From: UKL13-2 sp038321965 | GTDB taxonomy: Bacteria > Pseudomonadota > Gammaproteobacteria > Burkholderiales > Usitatibacteraceae | Length of the DNA: 64,000 nucleotides | Assembly (NCBI GenBank): GCA_038321965.1 | Contig: JBBQFL010000007.1 | Span: forward strand, 1 to 64,000 | Direction of reading: 5' to 3' | Part shown: positions 8,017 to 17,651 of the stretch, in pieces | How the letters are laid out: every line of letters begins with the position of its first letter | Numbering within the stretch: the stretch's first letter is position 1 | The notes under the pieces: generated by a model | Databases searched by the model: none | What the model saw: only the letters and a program-made list of their open reading frames with translations | What the model was told of the DNA's origin: nothing | Position numbers and translations under genes: made by a program

Positions 8017-8853
8017 CTACAGATACCCAAGTTTTTTCGCGTCGGCAAGAATTACACGCTGTTGTAAACCTCTGGAGATACGGCGTAACTGGTACAAAAG
8101 TCCCGCATAAGGACCGACAAGCACCAAGCCCTTTCCATGGCGCACGGCGTCGACAATAGAGTCCCCTACCACCCTCGCATGTACACCTTTGGATCGGTAG
8201 AACTCTCCAAGGCGTTTGATCTGCGCTATCGTCATGTTTGCGCCAATATTGGATGGTGAAGGATTTGCAATTGACGTATTTATGATGCCTGGGCAAATTA
8301 CGCTCACGCTGACCGCTGTATTTGACAGCTCTAGAGTAAGACTGTCGCTAAAACCTATTACAGCGTGCTTTGATGTTGCATACGCACTCATGTTCACGGT
8401 CGGAGCAATTCCTGCGGCTGAAGCGACATTGACGATGTGTCGCGCACCACCAGCTTTCAACATACGGGGCAAAAACTGTTGGCAACCCAAAACCGCCCCT
8501 AGCAGATTTACATTCAAAATTTCTTGCCACTTTGAGAATGGCGTTGCCAAAAATGAACCTAAGTATGCGATTCCCGCGTTGTTTACGAGGACGTCAAGTG
8601 CACCAAATTGACTGTGTACTTTGGAGGCGAGCTCTGTCATCGCAATCTCGCTTGATATGTCAACTACGTAGTTGACGCATTGCGCTCCCAGTTCCTCCAC
8701 CATTTGCGTCGATTCAACCAATCCAATCGTATTTAAGTCCACTAGAACCAAGTTTGCGCCTTGCTTGCCAAAGGCAATTGCGGTTTCCCTGCCGATTCCG
8801 GAACCTGCCCCAGTGACAAGGACCAATTTCTTACTGAGTTTGTCTATCGCCAT
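8017..8853 (-). CDS. short-chain dehydrogenase/reductase
   Basis: A 278-residue classical SDR. It has the nucleotide motif TGAGSGIG at the N-terminus, DIS after beta-4, NNAG (DVLVNNAGIAYLG), catalytic Ser in VNVASAAG, and YATSK as the Tyr-Lys pair; the sequence then runs CPGIINTSIA. The acidic residue after beta-2 (LVLVDLNT) suggests NAD preference. I choose the ATG at 8853, which has AAAGG eight bases upstream, over an upstream start at 8898. The C-terminal tail (PYAGLLYQLRRISRGLQQRV) is amphipathic and could touch the membrane. Base composition is more AT-rich than in the neighbouring housekeeping genes, which suggests acquisition. The substrate is unknown. Confidence 0.85.
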   Translation of the reverse strand: MAIDKLSKKLVLVTGAGSGIGRETAIAFGKQGANLVLVDLNTIGLVESTQMVEELGAQCVNYVVDISSEIAMTELASKVHSQFGALDVLVNNAGIAYLGSFLATPFSKWQEILNVNLLGAVLGCQQFLPRMLKAGGARHIVNVASAAGIAPTVNMSAYATSKHAVIGFSDSLTLELSNTAVSVSVICPGIINTSIANPSPSNIGANMTIAQIKRLGEFYRSKGVHARVVGDSIVDAVRHGKGLVLVGPYAGLLYQLRRISRGLQQRVILADAKKLGYL

Positions 8854-9165
8854 CTTGTGTGCCTTTCTGCTAAGTTCGGTAGCGGTTTTAACCGACACGT
8901 ACCATCGGATATGAACTTGACGGTTTGACTGTTGATCGGTCTTCTTGCCGTTCGCCGATGAAGAAATTCACCTCGATCTGACTTACCCCGTCGATTGAAG
9001 TGCTGGGGCAGGAAAGCAGGAAGTTCGATATGGCCCTAGAATTCGGACATAGGCGAGAACTAAATTGAATTCTCGACAGGTGTCACGTCGGTTGGCAGTT
9101 TGGCATGCCCCGATTTCCGCCTAATTGAACAGAATAGGCCAAGAGTGGCCGGTGTTTTCTTGCAC
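8854..9165. other. gene-free spacer
   Basis: About 310 bases between the SDR and the chemoreceptor stop codon. It contains short frames such as one ending FADEEIHLDLTYPVD, which may be the tail of a decayed gene, but nothing I can support as a gene, RNA or repeat. Confidence 0.3.
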
Positions 9166-10878
9166 TTAGAATTCCTTCCATTCTGGACCGACGTCTGCGG
9201 CGGCAACCCGCGGGGCGTGTATCTTCGGCCTCCGCGGCAACGCCACGACCGGGCTGGTGCCCCGCACGCGCGGCACTTCCGCGGCGCGGGCCTCGAACGC
9301 ATTGGTGGCGGCATCGATTTGGAACAAGGCAACGGTGTCATTCAGGATTTTGGCCTGATTCTTAAGACCTTCGGCGGCGGCACTCGATTCCTCGACCAGC
9401 GCGGCGTTCTGTTGTGTCACCTGTTCCAACTGGCTCACGGCTTGGTTGACCTGGTTTATACCCTTACCCTGCTCTTCGCTCGCATTTGCGATCTCGGCAA
9501 TAATGGAAGTAACCTGCGCGACACTGTCCACGACTTCAACCATAATCGCGCCCGCTTTGTTGACGAGATCGGTTCCGGCATCGACCTGTTGCACCGAATT
9601 CGTGATCAAGTCTTTTATTTCCTTCGCCGACTGAGCGGTGCGCTGGGAAAGTACCCGAACTTCGGCCGCCACCACCGCGAACCCGCGCCCCTGTTCGCCG
9701 GCACGAGCCGCTTCAACGGCAGCATTGAGCGCCAGGATGTTGGTCTGAAACGCGATACTGTCAATCACGCCGATGATATCGGTAATCTTCTTGGAGCTTG
9801 AATGAATTCCGCCCATTGTCTTGGCGACTTGTCCCACCATGTCGTGGCCTTTGGTCGCGATGCTGCTAGCGGTGGCAGCCAGCTGATCAGCCTTGCGCGC
9901 GTTCTGCGCAGTGCTGATTACCGTCGAAGTCAATTCCTCCAGCGCCGCCGCCGTTTGTTCGAGGTTGGAGGCTTGTGCCTCAGTACGACCGGATAGGTCA
10001 ATGTTGCCGGCGGCAATCTGCGTCGAAGACTCCACTATCCACTCGGCACTTTCACGGACCTTGCCGACGAGCCCGGCGAGGGCATCGTTCATTGAATGCA
10101 ACGAACGCATTAGTTCAGCCGCTTCGTCCCGCCCCTGGCGGTCAATATGTGAAGTCAAGTCGCCGGCGGCAACTTGTTCGGCCACCTTCATCGCTGTACG
10201 TATCGGATTGATGATGCTTCGGGTAATGAGCAGGCCACCACCGATACTTAGCGCGAACGTAAACAACGCAAGCGCGACAAGTAGCCTGACCTGGCGCGCC
10301 CGCGCGCCCGTCGCGTCGGTAAATGCATCCCCGTTGACGTCGCCCCCGCGCTCAATGATCACATTTGCCAGTTTGACCAACTGATCCGCCAGCGCGCGGT
10401 CTGCACCGAGTACCGCGCGATCAACTTTTAGCGCCCTATCATGGTCGTCCGCCTTGTACAGCGCAAGGGCGCCCAGAAACTGCTTTTCCAAGCTATCGTG
10501 TTCGCTGATTGCTTTGTTGACGGTATCAACCGGCAGGTCAATCGTCGCGGCCATGCTCGCCAGAGTTTTAAGATTGTCCTTGACCAGTCCGCTAGCGGCC
10601 TTGAACGCGTCCTTGTAGAGCTCGAATTCCTTGGCATCGCCGCCCTGAATCAGAAGGTTCTTCCATTCCAGTACCTCGATCTTGAAATCGATTTGCGTCT
10701 TCCTAACGAGATTGGCAGCGCGCTCGATTTTGGCGGAGAGCTCAACCAGGTTGTTCAGTCGATCTCCCGCATCGCGTAACGCGTACCAGCTATAGCCGAT
10801 GGCAGCGCCCAACAGGATATTGACCAGGCCGACCAGCATCATGAGTCGCCATTTGATTGAAAATTTACGCAAGAACAT
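9166..10878 (-). CDS. methyl-accepting chemotaxis protein
   Basis: A 570-residue transmembrane chemoreceptor. An N-terminal transmembrane helix (LMMLVGLVNILLGAAIGYSWYAL, split here for length) is followed by a four-helix-bundle-type periplasmic domain, a second transmembrane helix near residues 205-230 (LLVALALFTFALSIGGGLLI), a HAMP domain and a long cytoplasmic coiled coil. The conserved hairpin tip reads FQTNILALNAAVEAARAG then EQGRGFAVVA. The C-terminus ends EWKEF, fitting the xWxxF pentapeptide that docks CheR/CheB. The ATG at 10878 has GGAGGGAG upstream and is preferred over 10935. No che genes are nearby, so this is an orphan receptor. Its ligand is unknown. Confidence 0.93.
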   Translation of the reverse strand: MFLRKFSIKWRLMMLVGLVNILLGAAIGYSWYALRDAGDRLNNLVELSAKIERAANLVRKTQIDFKIEVLEWKNLLIQGGDAKEFELYKDAFKAASGLVKDNLKTLASMAATIDLPVDTVNKAISEHDSLEKQFLGALALYKADDHDRALKVDRAVLGADRALADQLVKLANVIIERGGDVNGDAFTDATGARARQVRLLVALALFTFALSIGGGLLITRSIINPIRTAMKVAEQVAAGDLTSHIDRQGRDEAAELMRSLHSMNDALAGLVGKVRESAEWIVESSTQIAAGNIDLSGRTEAQASNLEQTAAALEELTSTVISTAQNARKADQLAATASSIATKGHDMVGQVAKTMGGIHSSSKKITDIIGVIDSIAFQTNILALNAAVEAARAGEQGRGFAVVAAEVRVLSQRTAQSAKEIKDLITNSVQQVDAGTDLVNKAGAIMVEVVDSVAQVTSIIAEIANASEEQGKGINQVNQAVSQLEQVTQQNAALVEESSAAAEGLKNQAKILNDTVALFQIDAATNAFEARAAEVPRVRGTSPVVALPRRPKIHAPRVAAADVGPEWKEF

Positions 10879-11101
10879 GTTGCTCCCTCCGCCGGCAGCG
10901 GCATTTTTTGCACTCAACTTCCGCGCTCGCACCATAATACTTTATGGACTGCACGACTCGATTGGGCTAGTCGTCGCCGTTTACGAAATTTGACAAATTT
11001 GAATCGACTAACCGTCGACTACGCGATGTATCCTCGATCAAATTGTAAAAGTTGTCACAACTCTGTCACGTTGCGGTCTCGCTTAAGAACGACTTTACTC
11101 C

Positions 11102-11431
11102 ATGAGAATCACAAGCCCGCTGAATCTTGTCAGCCTCGCCATTGCGCTGTTTTTGTGTGTACAGTCCGCGCAAGCGCAGCCAACCATGACCCCGGTCAAA
11201 CGCGAACCCCTGGAATTTCCGCTAGCTGCGCAAAAGGCCGGCTTCGAAGGTGGAAAGGTGCGCGCAAAATTGACGATCGACGCTGCAGGCAACGTTGTCG
11301 ACGTGCTAATTCTTGAAGCGTCTCCGCCGAGGGTTTTTGATCGCGCAGTGCGCAATTCATTGTCGAACTGGAAATACAGCGCGGGCGAAAACAACCGTAC
11401 AACTGAAGTCGCGGTGGAATTCAAACAGTAA
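11102..11431 (+). CDS. periplasmic protein with TonB C-terminal-like domain
   Basis: A 109-residue protein made of a signal peptide (LNLVSLAIALFLCVQSAQAQ) and a single TonB_C fold: PLEFPLAAQKAGFEGGKVRA, the strand LTIDAAGNVVDVLILEASPP, then the helix VFDRAVRNSLSNWKYSAGE. It has no N-terminal membrane anchor and no Pro-rich linker, so it cannot be a complete TonB energy transducer. It may be a stand-alone periplasmic domain that binds a receptor or partner. It stands alone between a chemoreceptor on the other strand and the catabolic island, about 6.5 kb from the TonB-dependent receptor gene. Confidence 0.75.
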   Translation: MRITSPLNLVSLAIALFLCVQSAQAQPTMTPVKREPLEFPLAAQKAGFEGGKVRAKLTIDAAGNVVDVLILEASPPRVFDRAVRNSLSNWKYSAGENNRTTEVAVEFKQ

Positions 11432-11605
11432 CCTGGTCCACCTGCATCCTGACGGCTCACGCGCCATGCGCTGGACAGCTTCTGTCCCGACACCCTTACC
11501 AAACTGCATCTGGGCGCACACTCCAAAGTCAAATCCGCTCAATGCAGATACTCCTTCATCGCCGACTCCTCGGTAGGCCCGAGTGCATGATTCTGCCCTG
11601 CAAAC

Positions 11606-12373
11606 CTAGTCTGCCAACCGAGCCAGTACTTTCTGCCGAAACCCGGCGAGCCGTCCGCCATCCACAATAAGCGTGTGGCCGGTAATGTATCTGCTTTGAT
11701 CGCTTGCAAGAAAGTGATACACGCCGACCAAGTCATCGATCTCGGCGATTCGCCCCAGTGCGGAAAGGTGTTTGGCCATGGCATTCAAGAAATGTCCCGG
11801 CGGCAACATGGGGGTTTTGATTGGCCCCGGGGCGACGGTGTTACAGCGGATACCCCTCAGGCCCAACTCAACGGCGGCGGTCTTGGTCATGCTGATGGTA
11901 GCTGCCTTTGTGGCGCTGTAGTCGAAGAATCCTTCGTTCTGTTGCAATCCTGCAACCGAGGCGGTGGTGATAATGGAGCCGCCATCGTGCATGTGCTGTG
12001 GGCCATATTTCAAGACATAGTATGTGCCGTAAAAATTGAGCGCCACCACGCCGTCCAATACGTCCTCATCAGAGTCGGTGAGATGGTTGCCTTTCCCGGG
12101 TTTGCCGGCGTTGTGAATAATGACGTCGAGCTTGCCGATCTTTTCCTCGCAGACTTTGAATGACTCAATGACGTTGTCGCGATTGGTGACGTCGGTTGTG
12201 ATAAATATGGCCCCATCGTCCAATACTGACTGTGGCGGCGCCTGAATGTCGGCGATGACCACTCGCGCTCCCTCCTGCAAGAACCGCTGGCTGGTGCCGA
12301 GACCGATGCCCGATGCGCCGCCGGTGATGAAGACTGACTTGCCGTGAAGGCTGAAGGGGGCGGGTTTCTCCAA
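11606..12373 (-). CDS. SDR-family oxidoreductase
   Basis: A 255-residue classical SDR: TGGASGIG, the Asp after beta-2 (VVIADIQ; NAD preference likely), DVTN, HNAG in place of NNAG, TTASVAG for the Ser, and YSATK for the catalytic Tyr and Lys. The C-terminal YITGHTLIVDGG is the usual substrate-loop end. It is the last gene of the minus-strand operon tetR-ThDP-ADH-ThDP-SDR; the ThDP stop is 12 bases upstream. It probably oxidises or reduces an alcohol/ketone made by the other enzymes of the island. Confidence 0.88.
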   Translation of the reverse strand: MEKPAPFSLHGKSVFITGGASGIGLGTSQRFLQEGARVVIADIQAPPQSVLDDGAIFITTDVTNRDNVIESFKVCEEKIGKLDVIIHNAGKPGKGNHLTDSDEDVLDGVVALNFYGTYYVLKYGPQHMHDGGSIITTASVAGLQQNEGFFDYSATKAATISMTKTAAVELGLRGIRCNTVAPGPIKTPMLPPGHFLNAMAKHLSALGRIAEIDDLVGVYHFLASDQSRYITGHTLIVDGGRLAGFRQKVLARLAD

Positions 12374-12385
12374 GGGTTTCTCCGA

Positions 12386-14095
12386 TTAGTACTGCGGTAG
12401 ACGCGTAAACGCCGTAACGGGCGGCATGGCGTTCGGGTCGGTGATCACGTCAAGCAGCACGGATTCGTCCGCCGCCATCGCCTCTCTTATGGCGGAAGCG
12501 ATATCGGCTGCGCGATCCAGGCGAATGCCCCTCAGTCCGCAAGCCCGGGCGATGGCGGCGTGGTCAACCGGCTCGAAGTCGCAGACATTGGTGTGACGTC
12601 CCATAAACGCGTCTTCGGCGTGCTTCTGGTAGCCCAGGACGGCGTTGTTCATCACTGCGATCACGACCTTAATTCCGTGGCGCTTTGCTGTCTCCATTTC
12701 GGACCAGACGTGACCAAATCCGCCGTCGCCGACAACGCAGAATACCGGCCGATTCGGATTGCCGATTCTGGCACCCATCGCCATTGGAAATCCCCAGCCG
12801 AGACCCGCCTGGCCGCGCGGCGTGATAAACCGCCGATCGGATTTGGCGGTCAGGTAGTTGGCCACCCAGATCGAAGAGAAGCTGGCATCCGCTACGACGA
12901 TATGATCGTCAGTTAACTGCTTTTCGAGCTCGGCCATGAAGCGCTCAGGACGAATCGGCGCCGCATCTGACTGAGTAACGCTGGCGATTTCTTCTTGGTG
13001 TTGGATTTTCGCGCGGGCGATCGCGCTTTCCAGCGTCGGTCGCGCCGATTGTCGCCGAGACAAATCCAGGCCGGCCACCGCGGACGCCAGGGCTTGTAAA
13101 GTGAGCTTGGCGTCACCTTGCAGGCGGTGCGCTTCGTAGTTGCGGCCAATCTCGATTGGATCCACATCCAGGTGAATATAGGTGGCATCGCGCGGGAGAA
13201 GCGTCCAGGAATCCGTGCCGTTCTGGTTCGTGCGATTGCCAACCAACAAGATGACATCCGCTTCCGCCACGAGAGGTTTGATGAATTTTGCCATCCCCCG
13301 GGTTGCCATGAAATATCCGATGACCCCCATCGATAATGGATGCGTTTCATCGACGCCTCCCTTTCCCATCGTGCTTGTTGCTACTGGCAAGTGCGCGATT
13401 TCCTGCAGGGCGCGCAATTCCGCTTGCGCTTGTGAACCAATCACCCCGCCGCCGGCATAGATGAACGGGGCTTTCGCATTGACTAATAGCGCCGCCGCCG
13501 CGGCTATCTGTGTCGAGTCGGCCAAGGTGCGGTCGAGGGGGAAGTGTCCCAGGCATGCCTTGCGCCCGGCTACCAATTTCTCGCCTTGCTCGGCCAAAAG
13601 TTCCATGGACACCAGCAGCACCGCGGGGCCAGGGCGTCCGCTTGCGGCTGCGGTGAACGCCATATCCACGTAGTCCTCAATGCGATCGGCTGTGGTCACT
13701 CGCCGGACCCACTTGGAAACACCTTTGAACAATTCCAGTTGATCTAATTCCTGAAAGGCGTTGCGATCACGCGTGCCCGGACCGACATCTTGGACAAGCG
13801 CAACGATGGGCACTGACGCTGACAGACATTCAGCCAACCCTGGGACCAACAAAGTCGCAGCCGGACCATTCTGCGCTGTCACCACCGGCACTTTGCCTGT
13901 CGCGCGCGCGTAACCGTCAGCCATGTACGAGCCAGAATTCTCCTGTCGGTAGCCAATCTGCAATATGCCCACATCTTCCGCAGCCATGGTCAACGCTGGC
14001 GGATTACTTTGTCCAAAAAGATACTCGACGCCGTGACGCTTAAGCGCATTGGCGAATCGTTGTGGCGGTCTCATCAAAAGCGGCTCGGCACTCAT
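12386..14095 (-). CDS. thiamine diphosphate-dependent enzyme (acetolactate synthase-like), copy 2
   Basis: A 569-residue three-domain ThDP enzyme of the benzoylformate decarboxylase/acetolactate synthase superfamily. The cofactor-activating Glu is E52 in YRQENSGSYMADGYAR. The central domain holds IYAGGGVIGSQAQ. The metal/diphosphate motif is VVGDGGFGHVWSEME followed about 25 residues later by MNN. It lacks the family-specific markers that would make it a true biosynthetic IlvB, and no ilvN is adjacent, so a catabolic lyase or carboligase is more likely. It follows the Zn-alcohol dehydrogenase by 26 bases. The protein shares fold but only modest identity with the second ThDP enzyme in the operon, so they are unlikely to be subunits of one recent duplication. 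Confidence 0.88.
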   Translation of the reverse strand: MSAEPLLMRPPQRFANALKRHGVEYLFGQSNPPALTMAAEDVGILQIGYRQENSGSYMADGYARATGKVPVVTAQNGPAATLLVPGLAECLSASVPIVALVQDVGPGTRDRNAFQELDQLELFKGVSKWVRRVTTADRIEDYVDMAFTAAASGRPGPAVLLVSMELLAEQGEKLVAGRKACLGHFPLDRTLADSTQIAAAAALLVNAKAPFIYAGGGVIGSQAQAELRALQEIAHLPVATSTMGKGGVDETHPLSMGVIGYFMATRGMAKFIKPLVAEADVILLVGNRTNQNGTDSWTLLPRDATYIHLDVDPIEIGRNYEAHRLQGDAKLTLQALASAVAGLDLSRRQSARPTLESAIARAKIQHQEEIASVTQSDAAPIRPERFMAELEKQLTDDHIVVADASFSSIWVANYLTAKSDRRFITPRGQAGLGWGFPMAMGARIGNPNRPVFCVVGDGGFGHVWSEMETAKRHGIKVVIAVMNNAVLGYQKHAEDAFMGRHTNVCDFEPVDHAAIARACGLRGIRLDRAADIASAIREAMAADESVLLDVITDPNAMPPVTAFTRLPQY

Positions 14096-14121
14096 TGGCG
14101 GTAATCCATTCCAGAGTTCTT

Positions 14122-15141
14122 TCAGGGTGTAATCAAGACTTTGCAGTGGTCATTCGGCTTGCCGAGCAATTCGAACATCGCCGGCGCCTCGTCAAGGCTG
14201 ACGGTAGCGGTCACAAGACCATCAACCGTCACACGGCCCGCCGCGAGCATTCGTTGTACAAACGGAAAATCTTCCGCGGAATAGGCGAGTGGAAAGGTCA
14301 TGCGCAGACGCTTCAAAGCTGCCGATACCACGGTGAAATTTTCCGGTTGCATGCCAGTGCCCACCAACACCAAATGTGCATTGAGTGGGGCCATCTCGAT
14401 CAACTGGGCGATCATCGGCCGACCGACACACTCGAAAATCACTGAAGGCCTGCGGCCTGTCAGCCGTTCATATTCGGCAATCGGATTGGCATGTTGCGTG
14501 GCATCAATAACGATGTCCGCACCGACTTGTTTCGCCCGCGCGATGCGCGCTGGCACCATTTCGCTGATGCCGATATCGCCCGCCCCGAAAAATCGCGCCC
14601 ATTTGGCGACTGCCAGGCCAATGATGCCGGCGCCGACGATCAGTACGCTGGCACCGGGCGCGACGTTGGCGGCTTTCCAGGCGCCCAGCCCAACGGCTAA
14701 TGGCTCGATCATCGCCGCGTCGTTGTCACTAAGCGTGTCAGGAATCTTCATGGCGAGGGCGGCCACGCAGGATGCGTATTCAGCGTACGCGCCGGGCATG
14801 CGCAAATCAAAGCCCTGTGCGATCACTTGCTCGCATTCCGAGTGTCGCCCTTTCAGACACGCGGCACAGGTACCACAAGGCGCACCGGGCAAGGCGATGA
14901 GGCGATCACCGACCATCCAACCGTCGGTGCCCGGGCCGACTTCCACAACTTCTCCGGCATATTCATGCCCAAGCACATTGCCGCGCTGCAGGAGCCCCGG
15001 CACCTCCACTGCATGGAGGTCGGAGGCGCAAATACCGCAGGCCTTGACCTTGAATACCAAGCCACCCGGAGCCGCGCTCGGTTTTGCAACGTCGGTGATC
15101 TGCAGAGGCTTGCCGACCTCAAGAAACTGCGCGGCTTTCAT
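14122..15141 (-). CDS. zinc-dependent alcohol dehydrogenase (MDR family)
   Basis: A 339-residue medium-chain dehydrogenase. The catalytic zinc ligands are C38 (KACGICASD) and H59-E60 (GHEYAGEVVEVGPG). The four structural-zinc cysteines lie in PCGTCAACLKGRHSEC at about residues 90-107. The nucleotide motif is VLIVGAGIIGLAVAKWA; a Glu follows beta-2 (ISEMVP), suggesting NAD. The ATG at 15141, with GGGGA upstream, is preferred over 15174. It sits between the two ThDP enzymes and likely handles a polyol, diol or alcohol intermediate; the relatives include threonine and sorbitol dehydrogenases. The substrate cannot be fixed from sequence. Confidence 0.9.
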   Translation of the reverse strand: MKAAQFLEVGKPLQITDVAKPSAAPGGLVFKVKACGICASDLHAVEVPGLLQRGNVLGHEYAGEVVEVGPGTDGWMVGDRLIALPGAPCGTCAACLKGRHSECEQVIAQGFDLRMPGAYAEYASCVAALAMKIPDTLSDNDAAMIEPLAVGLGAWKAANVAPGASVLIVGAGIIGLAVAKWARFFGAGDIGISEMVPARIARAKQVGADIVIDATQHANPIAEYERLTGRRPSVIFECVGRPMIAQLIEMAPLNAHLVLVGTGMQPENFTVVSAALKRLRMTFPLAYSAEDFPFVQRMLAAGRVTVDGLVTATVSLDEAPAMFELLGKPNDHCKVLITP

Positions 15142-15217
15142 GATAATTCCCCAACTAACTTCATTTTGCTGCAAAACCTGCCGGCGTCGTCAAAGACTAG
15201 ATGTTCATGCACGATAC

Positions 15218-16924
15218 TCATGCTTGGGGTCCAAAGTAGACTTCGAAGAACCGCCCACCAATAGACGGATGCATAGCCAAGTTTGCCGCCGAGCTGGTGC
15301 GTACGCAGACGAGAGCTGGGCCGTTGTGCGCCTTGGCACGAACTAGTGCGGGGGCAAGATCGGTGATCGACTCGACGAACTCGCCATGGCCACCCAGTCC
15401 TTCGGCCACTTTGTCCCAGCGGATGTCACCCATACCAGTGCCAAAAGTCTTGCCCCAGCGCGCCATTTCATTGGGAATTTCCATCGACCATTGGCCGTCA
15501 GACATGACGACGAAAGTGACCTTCACGCCTTCGCGTACGGCTACTTGAAACTCCATGATGTTAAATCCGGCTGCGCCGTCGCCGGTTACGCAAACGACAT
15601 CGCGAGTTGGGTCGCCGAGCTTCGCGCCGATCGCGGCGGGAATGCCGACGCCTAGCATGCCCAGTTCAAGGATGCCGTGAAACGACGACGGTCGCGTCGA
15701 AGGCAGGGCCATGCCCGCCCAAAGTGACGTCATGCCACCATCAACGCAGTAGACTGCGTCGCGGCCGAATAGCTCGCCGACCATGCCGATGGCCTGTCCT
15801 GGATGGATGCCTGGGCCGTTCCACGCCGTGACCGGTTCGCGCAACGCCTGCGCCCAAGTTTGATGCGCTTTGCGCTGAGTCTCGAGATCGGTGCGGCCTT
15901 GGCTTTCAATCGTACGACCGCGTAGCTTCACAGCCAATCCTTCGAGTGTCGTGCGCGCATCGGCGACGATTCCCAGCGTCACCGGGCGCGACACACCGAT
16001 GTGACGTGGATCGATGTCGATATGGATGAGTTTGCAGCGTGCTGCGTCTCCCCAGTATTTGTCGAAGGGGACGTCGAGATTGCCAAGCCTGGAGCCGACC
16101 ACCAACAACACATCTGCCTGACGACGTAGCTCGTCGGCCGCCGGACTCTGCGATAGGAAGCACAGCGGGTGATCGTGGGGCACTGTCGCGCGGCCGGCGA
16201 GGGATGGAATCACCGGACAATTGATGAGCTCCGCCAATTGGAGAAGCGCCGCATTGGCTTGCCCGCGATCGACGCCGCATCCCGCAAAAATCGCCGGGGC
16301 CTTCGCGTTGGCAAGCAGGTCCGCAACTGCGGTGAGTTGCGCGTCCGAGGCGTGCACTTGTCCGGAACGACCGGCATCGCGCGCAAAAATCGGGGCTGTA
16401 GCCGCATCGCCGGTTGCATACATCGCCGTCAACGGTATTTCGAGCTGTACCGGGCCCGGTCTGCCGGCCCACATTTCGCGAAAGGCCATGCGTACAATTT
16501 CGGGGATGCGCGCCCACTCAAAGATGGGCCCGCCCCATTTCACCGCTGGCTTGAACAAATCGAGTTGATCCTGACCCTGAAAGGTTGCCGGCGTCGACGG
16601 ATAGACAATGCCGGGCCGGTGCTGTGAAGTAATTGCCAGCACGGGCACGCCTTCGTGGCGTGCCGTGACCATGCCGGGAAGCAAGTTTGCTGAGCCGGGA
16701 CCGGGATTGCCGAGCACGATTGCGACTTGGCCGGTCGTCTTGTAAAGCCCCTCCGCCATATGCACGCCGGCGGATTCGTGACGTATTGGCACGAAGCGGA
16801 TGCCGTTACCCTCGAGCGCCGCGAGAAAAGGGTCAATCTCTGGACACGGAAGTCCGAATACGAATTTCACACCCTCATTTGCTACGGCACGCGCGAGCAA
16901 TTCGCCACCAGTTACGTCTGTCAT
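15218..16924 (-). CDS. thiamine diphosphate-dependent enzyme (acetolactate synthase-like), copy 1
   Basis: A 568-residue ThDP enzyme. The catalytic Glu is E50 in PIRHESAGVHMAEGLYKTT. The middle domain contains FAGCGVDRGQANAALLQ. The metal motif is TGDGAAGFNIMEFQ, closing with SDGQW where the usual NN is SD, an atypical ending. N-terminal LLARAVANEGVKFVFGLP is standard for the family. It is the first enzyme gene after tetR (82 bases) and probably shares its promoter. Candidate reactions are decarboxylation of a 2-oxo acid, C-C lyase or carboligation. No regulatory subunit gene is near, which argues against valine/isoleucine synthesis. Confidence 0.88.
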   Translation of the reverse strand: MTDVTGGELLARAVANEGVKFVFGLPCPEIDPFLAALEGNGIRFVPIRHESAGVHMAEGLYKTTGQVAIVLGNPGPGSANLLPGMVTARHEGVPVLAITSQHRPGIVYPSTPATFQGQDQLDLFKPAVKWGGPIFEWARIPEIVRMAFREMWAGRPGPVQLEIPLTAMYATGDAATAPIFARDAGRSGQVHASDAQLTAVADLLANAKAPAIFAGCGVDRGQANAALLQLAELINCPVIPSLAGRATVPHDHPLCFLSQSPAADELRRQADVLLVVGSRLGNLDVPFDKYWGDAARCKLIHIDIDPRHIGVSRPVTLGIVADARTTLEGLAVKLRGRTIESQGRTDLETQRKAHQTWAQALREPVTAWNGPGIHPGQAIGMVGELFGRDAVYCVDGGMTSLWAGMALPSTRPSSFHGILELGMLGVGIPAAIGAKLGDPTRDVVCVTGDGAAGFNIMEFQVAVREGVKVTFVVMSDGQWSMEIPNEMARWGKTFGTGMGDIRWDKVAEGLGGHGEFVESITDLAPALVRAKAHNGPALVCVRTSSAANLAMHPSIGGRFFEVYFGPQA

Positions 16925-17006
16925 TTATTTTCTCCTGAGATTAATTGCGTATCGGCAAGGAACTAGTTACTGGTGCGGCGGCCACCTCGCCGTGGATCGA
17001 AAGAAG

Positions 17007-17651
17007 TCATTTCCGGTGCTTTCTTGTGCTGGGAGGTAGCCCGCTGTCGAGGCCGCGAAAGCAGAATGCGTCTATCGCGCTCATCAGCCTGTCGACGCTC
17101 AATTCATTGATGGACGGAGCCCATTTCGCCAACCATATAAGCATGCCGAGCAGTAGTTGCACGACAAGTTCCGGTTCACACTGAATGACCGATCCGTCCG
17201 CCATTCCTTGTTGCAGGAACTTCACCAGGATGTCCTTCAGTCTTCCAGCCCACGACTCGATCTCCTTGCGCTGCGGAGCATCGAGGTAGGAATAATCGCC
17301 GAAATAGAGTTTAGGTCCAGCCACTACAGAGTCGGCTAGTAAGCCGCGGATAAAATGTCTCACTTTCTCCGCGCCGCTTCCGCCGGTTTTTTCGGTCGTC
17401 TGCAGAAGGCGCTCGTAACATTCGAGCGAATGTTTGTGACAGGCATAGGCCAATGCCCGCTTATCCGGGAAATAGTGATAGAGCGTGGCGTCGCGAAGAT
17501 CCAAGGCGGCCGCGATATCTGCCATCGTCGCCAGTGCGTAGCTCTTGTTGTTAATGGTCTCGATCGCCGCGCGAATGATGGCGTCGCGCTTGTTAGCCGA
17601 TTTCTGGCTGCGCGACAACTGCTTAGCGCTCTTTTCATTTGTGATTGCCAT
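17007..17651 (-). CDS. TetR/AcrR-family transcriptional regulator
   Basis: A 214-residue one-component regulator. The N-terminal HTH covers about residues 20-65 (KRDAIIRAAIETINNKSYAL, then MADIAAALDLRDATLYHYFPDKRAL). The C-terminal ligand domain is TetR_C-like. It heads the minus-strand operon and is divergent from the TonB-dependent receptor gene, with about 310 bases between. The likely role is to repress both arms until a pathway intermediate, possibly an acyl-CoA or aromatic compound, binds. Candidate operators are noted in the spacer. Confidence 0.9.
   Translation of the reverse strand: MAITNEKSAKQLSRSQKSANKRDAIIRAAIETINNKSYALATMADIAAALDLRDATLYHYFPDKRALAYACHKHSLECYERLLQTTEKTGGSGAEKVRHFIRGLLADSVVAGPKLYFGDYSYLDAPQRKEIESWAGRLKDILVKFLQQGMADGSVIQCEPELVVQLLLGMLIWLAKWAPSINELSVDRLMSAIDAFCFRGLDSGLPPSTRKHRK

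Noticed and set aside
8017..8853. The SDR gene as another integron cassette
   Set aside because: No RYYYAAC/GTTRRRY pair with a hairpin at a proper distance on either side.
9100..9801. A 233-codon plus-strand frame opposite the chemoreceptor
   Set aside because: Antisense shadow of the conserved chemoreceptor tip.
14300..15346. A 348-codon plus-strand frame opposite the Zn-ADH
   Set aside because: Antisense shadow; the ADH frame has full zinc and NAD motifs.
12386..16924. The two ThDP enzymes as biosynthetic acetolactate synthase
   Set aside because: No small subunit gene, no ilvC nearby, and the ADH/ALDH/TetR context points to catabolism.
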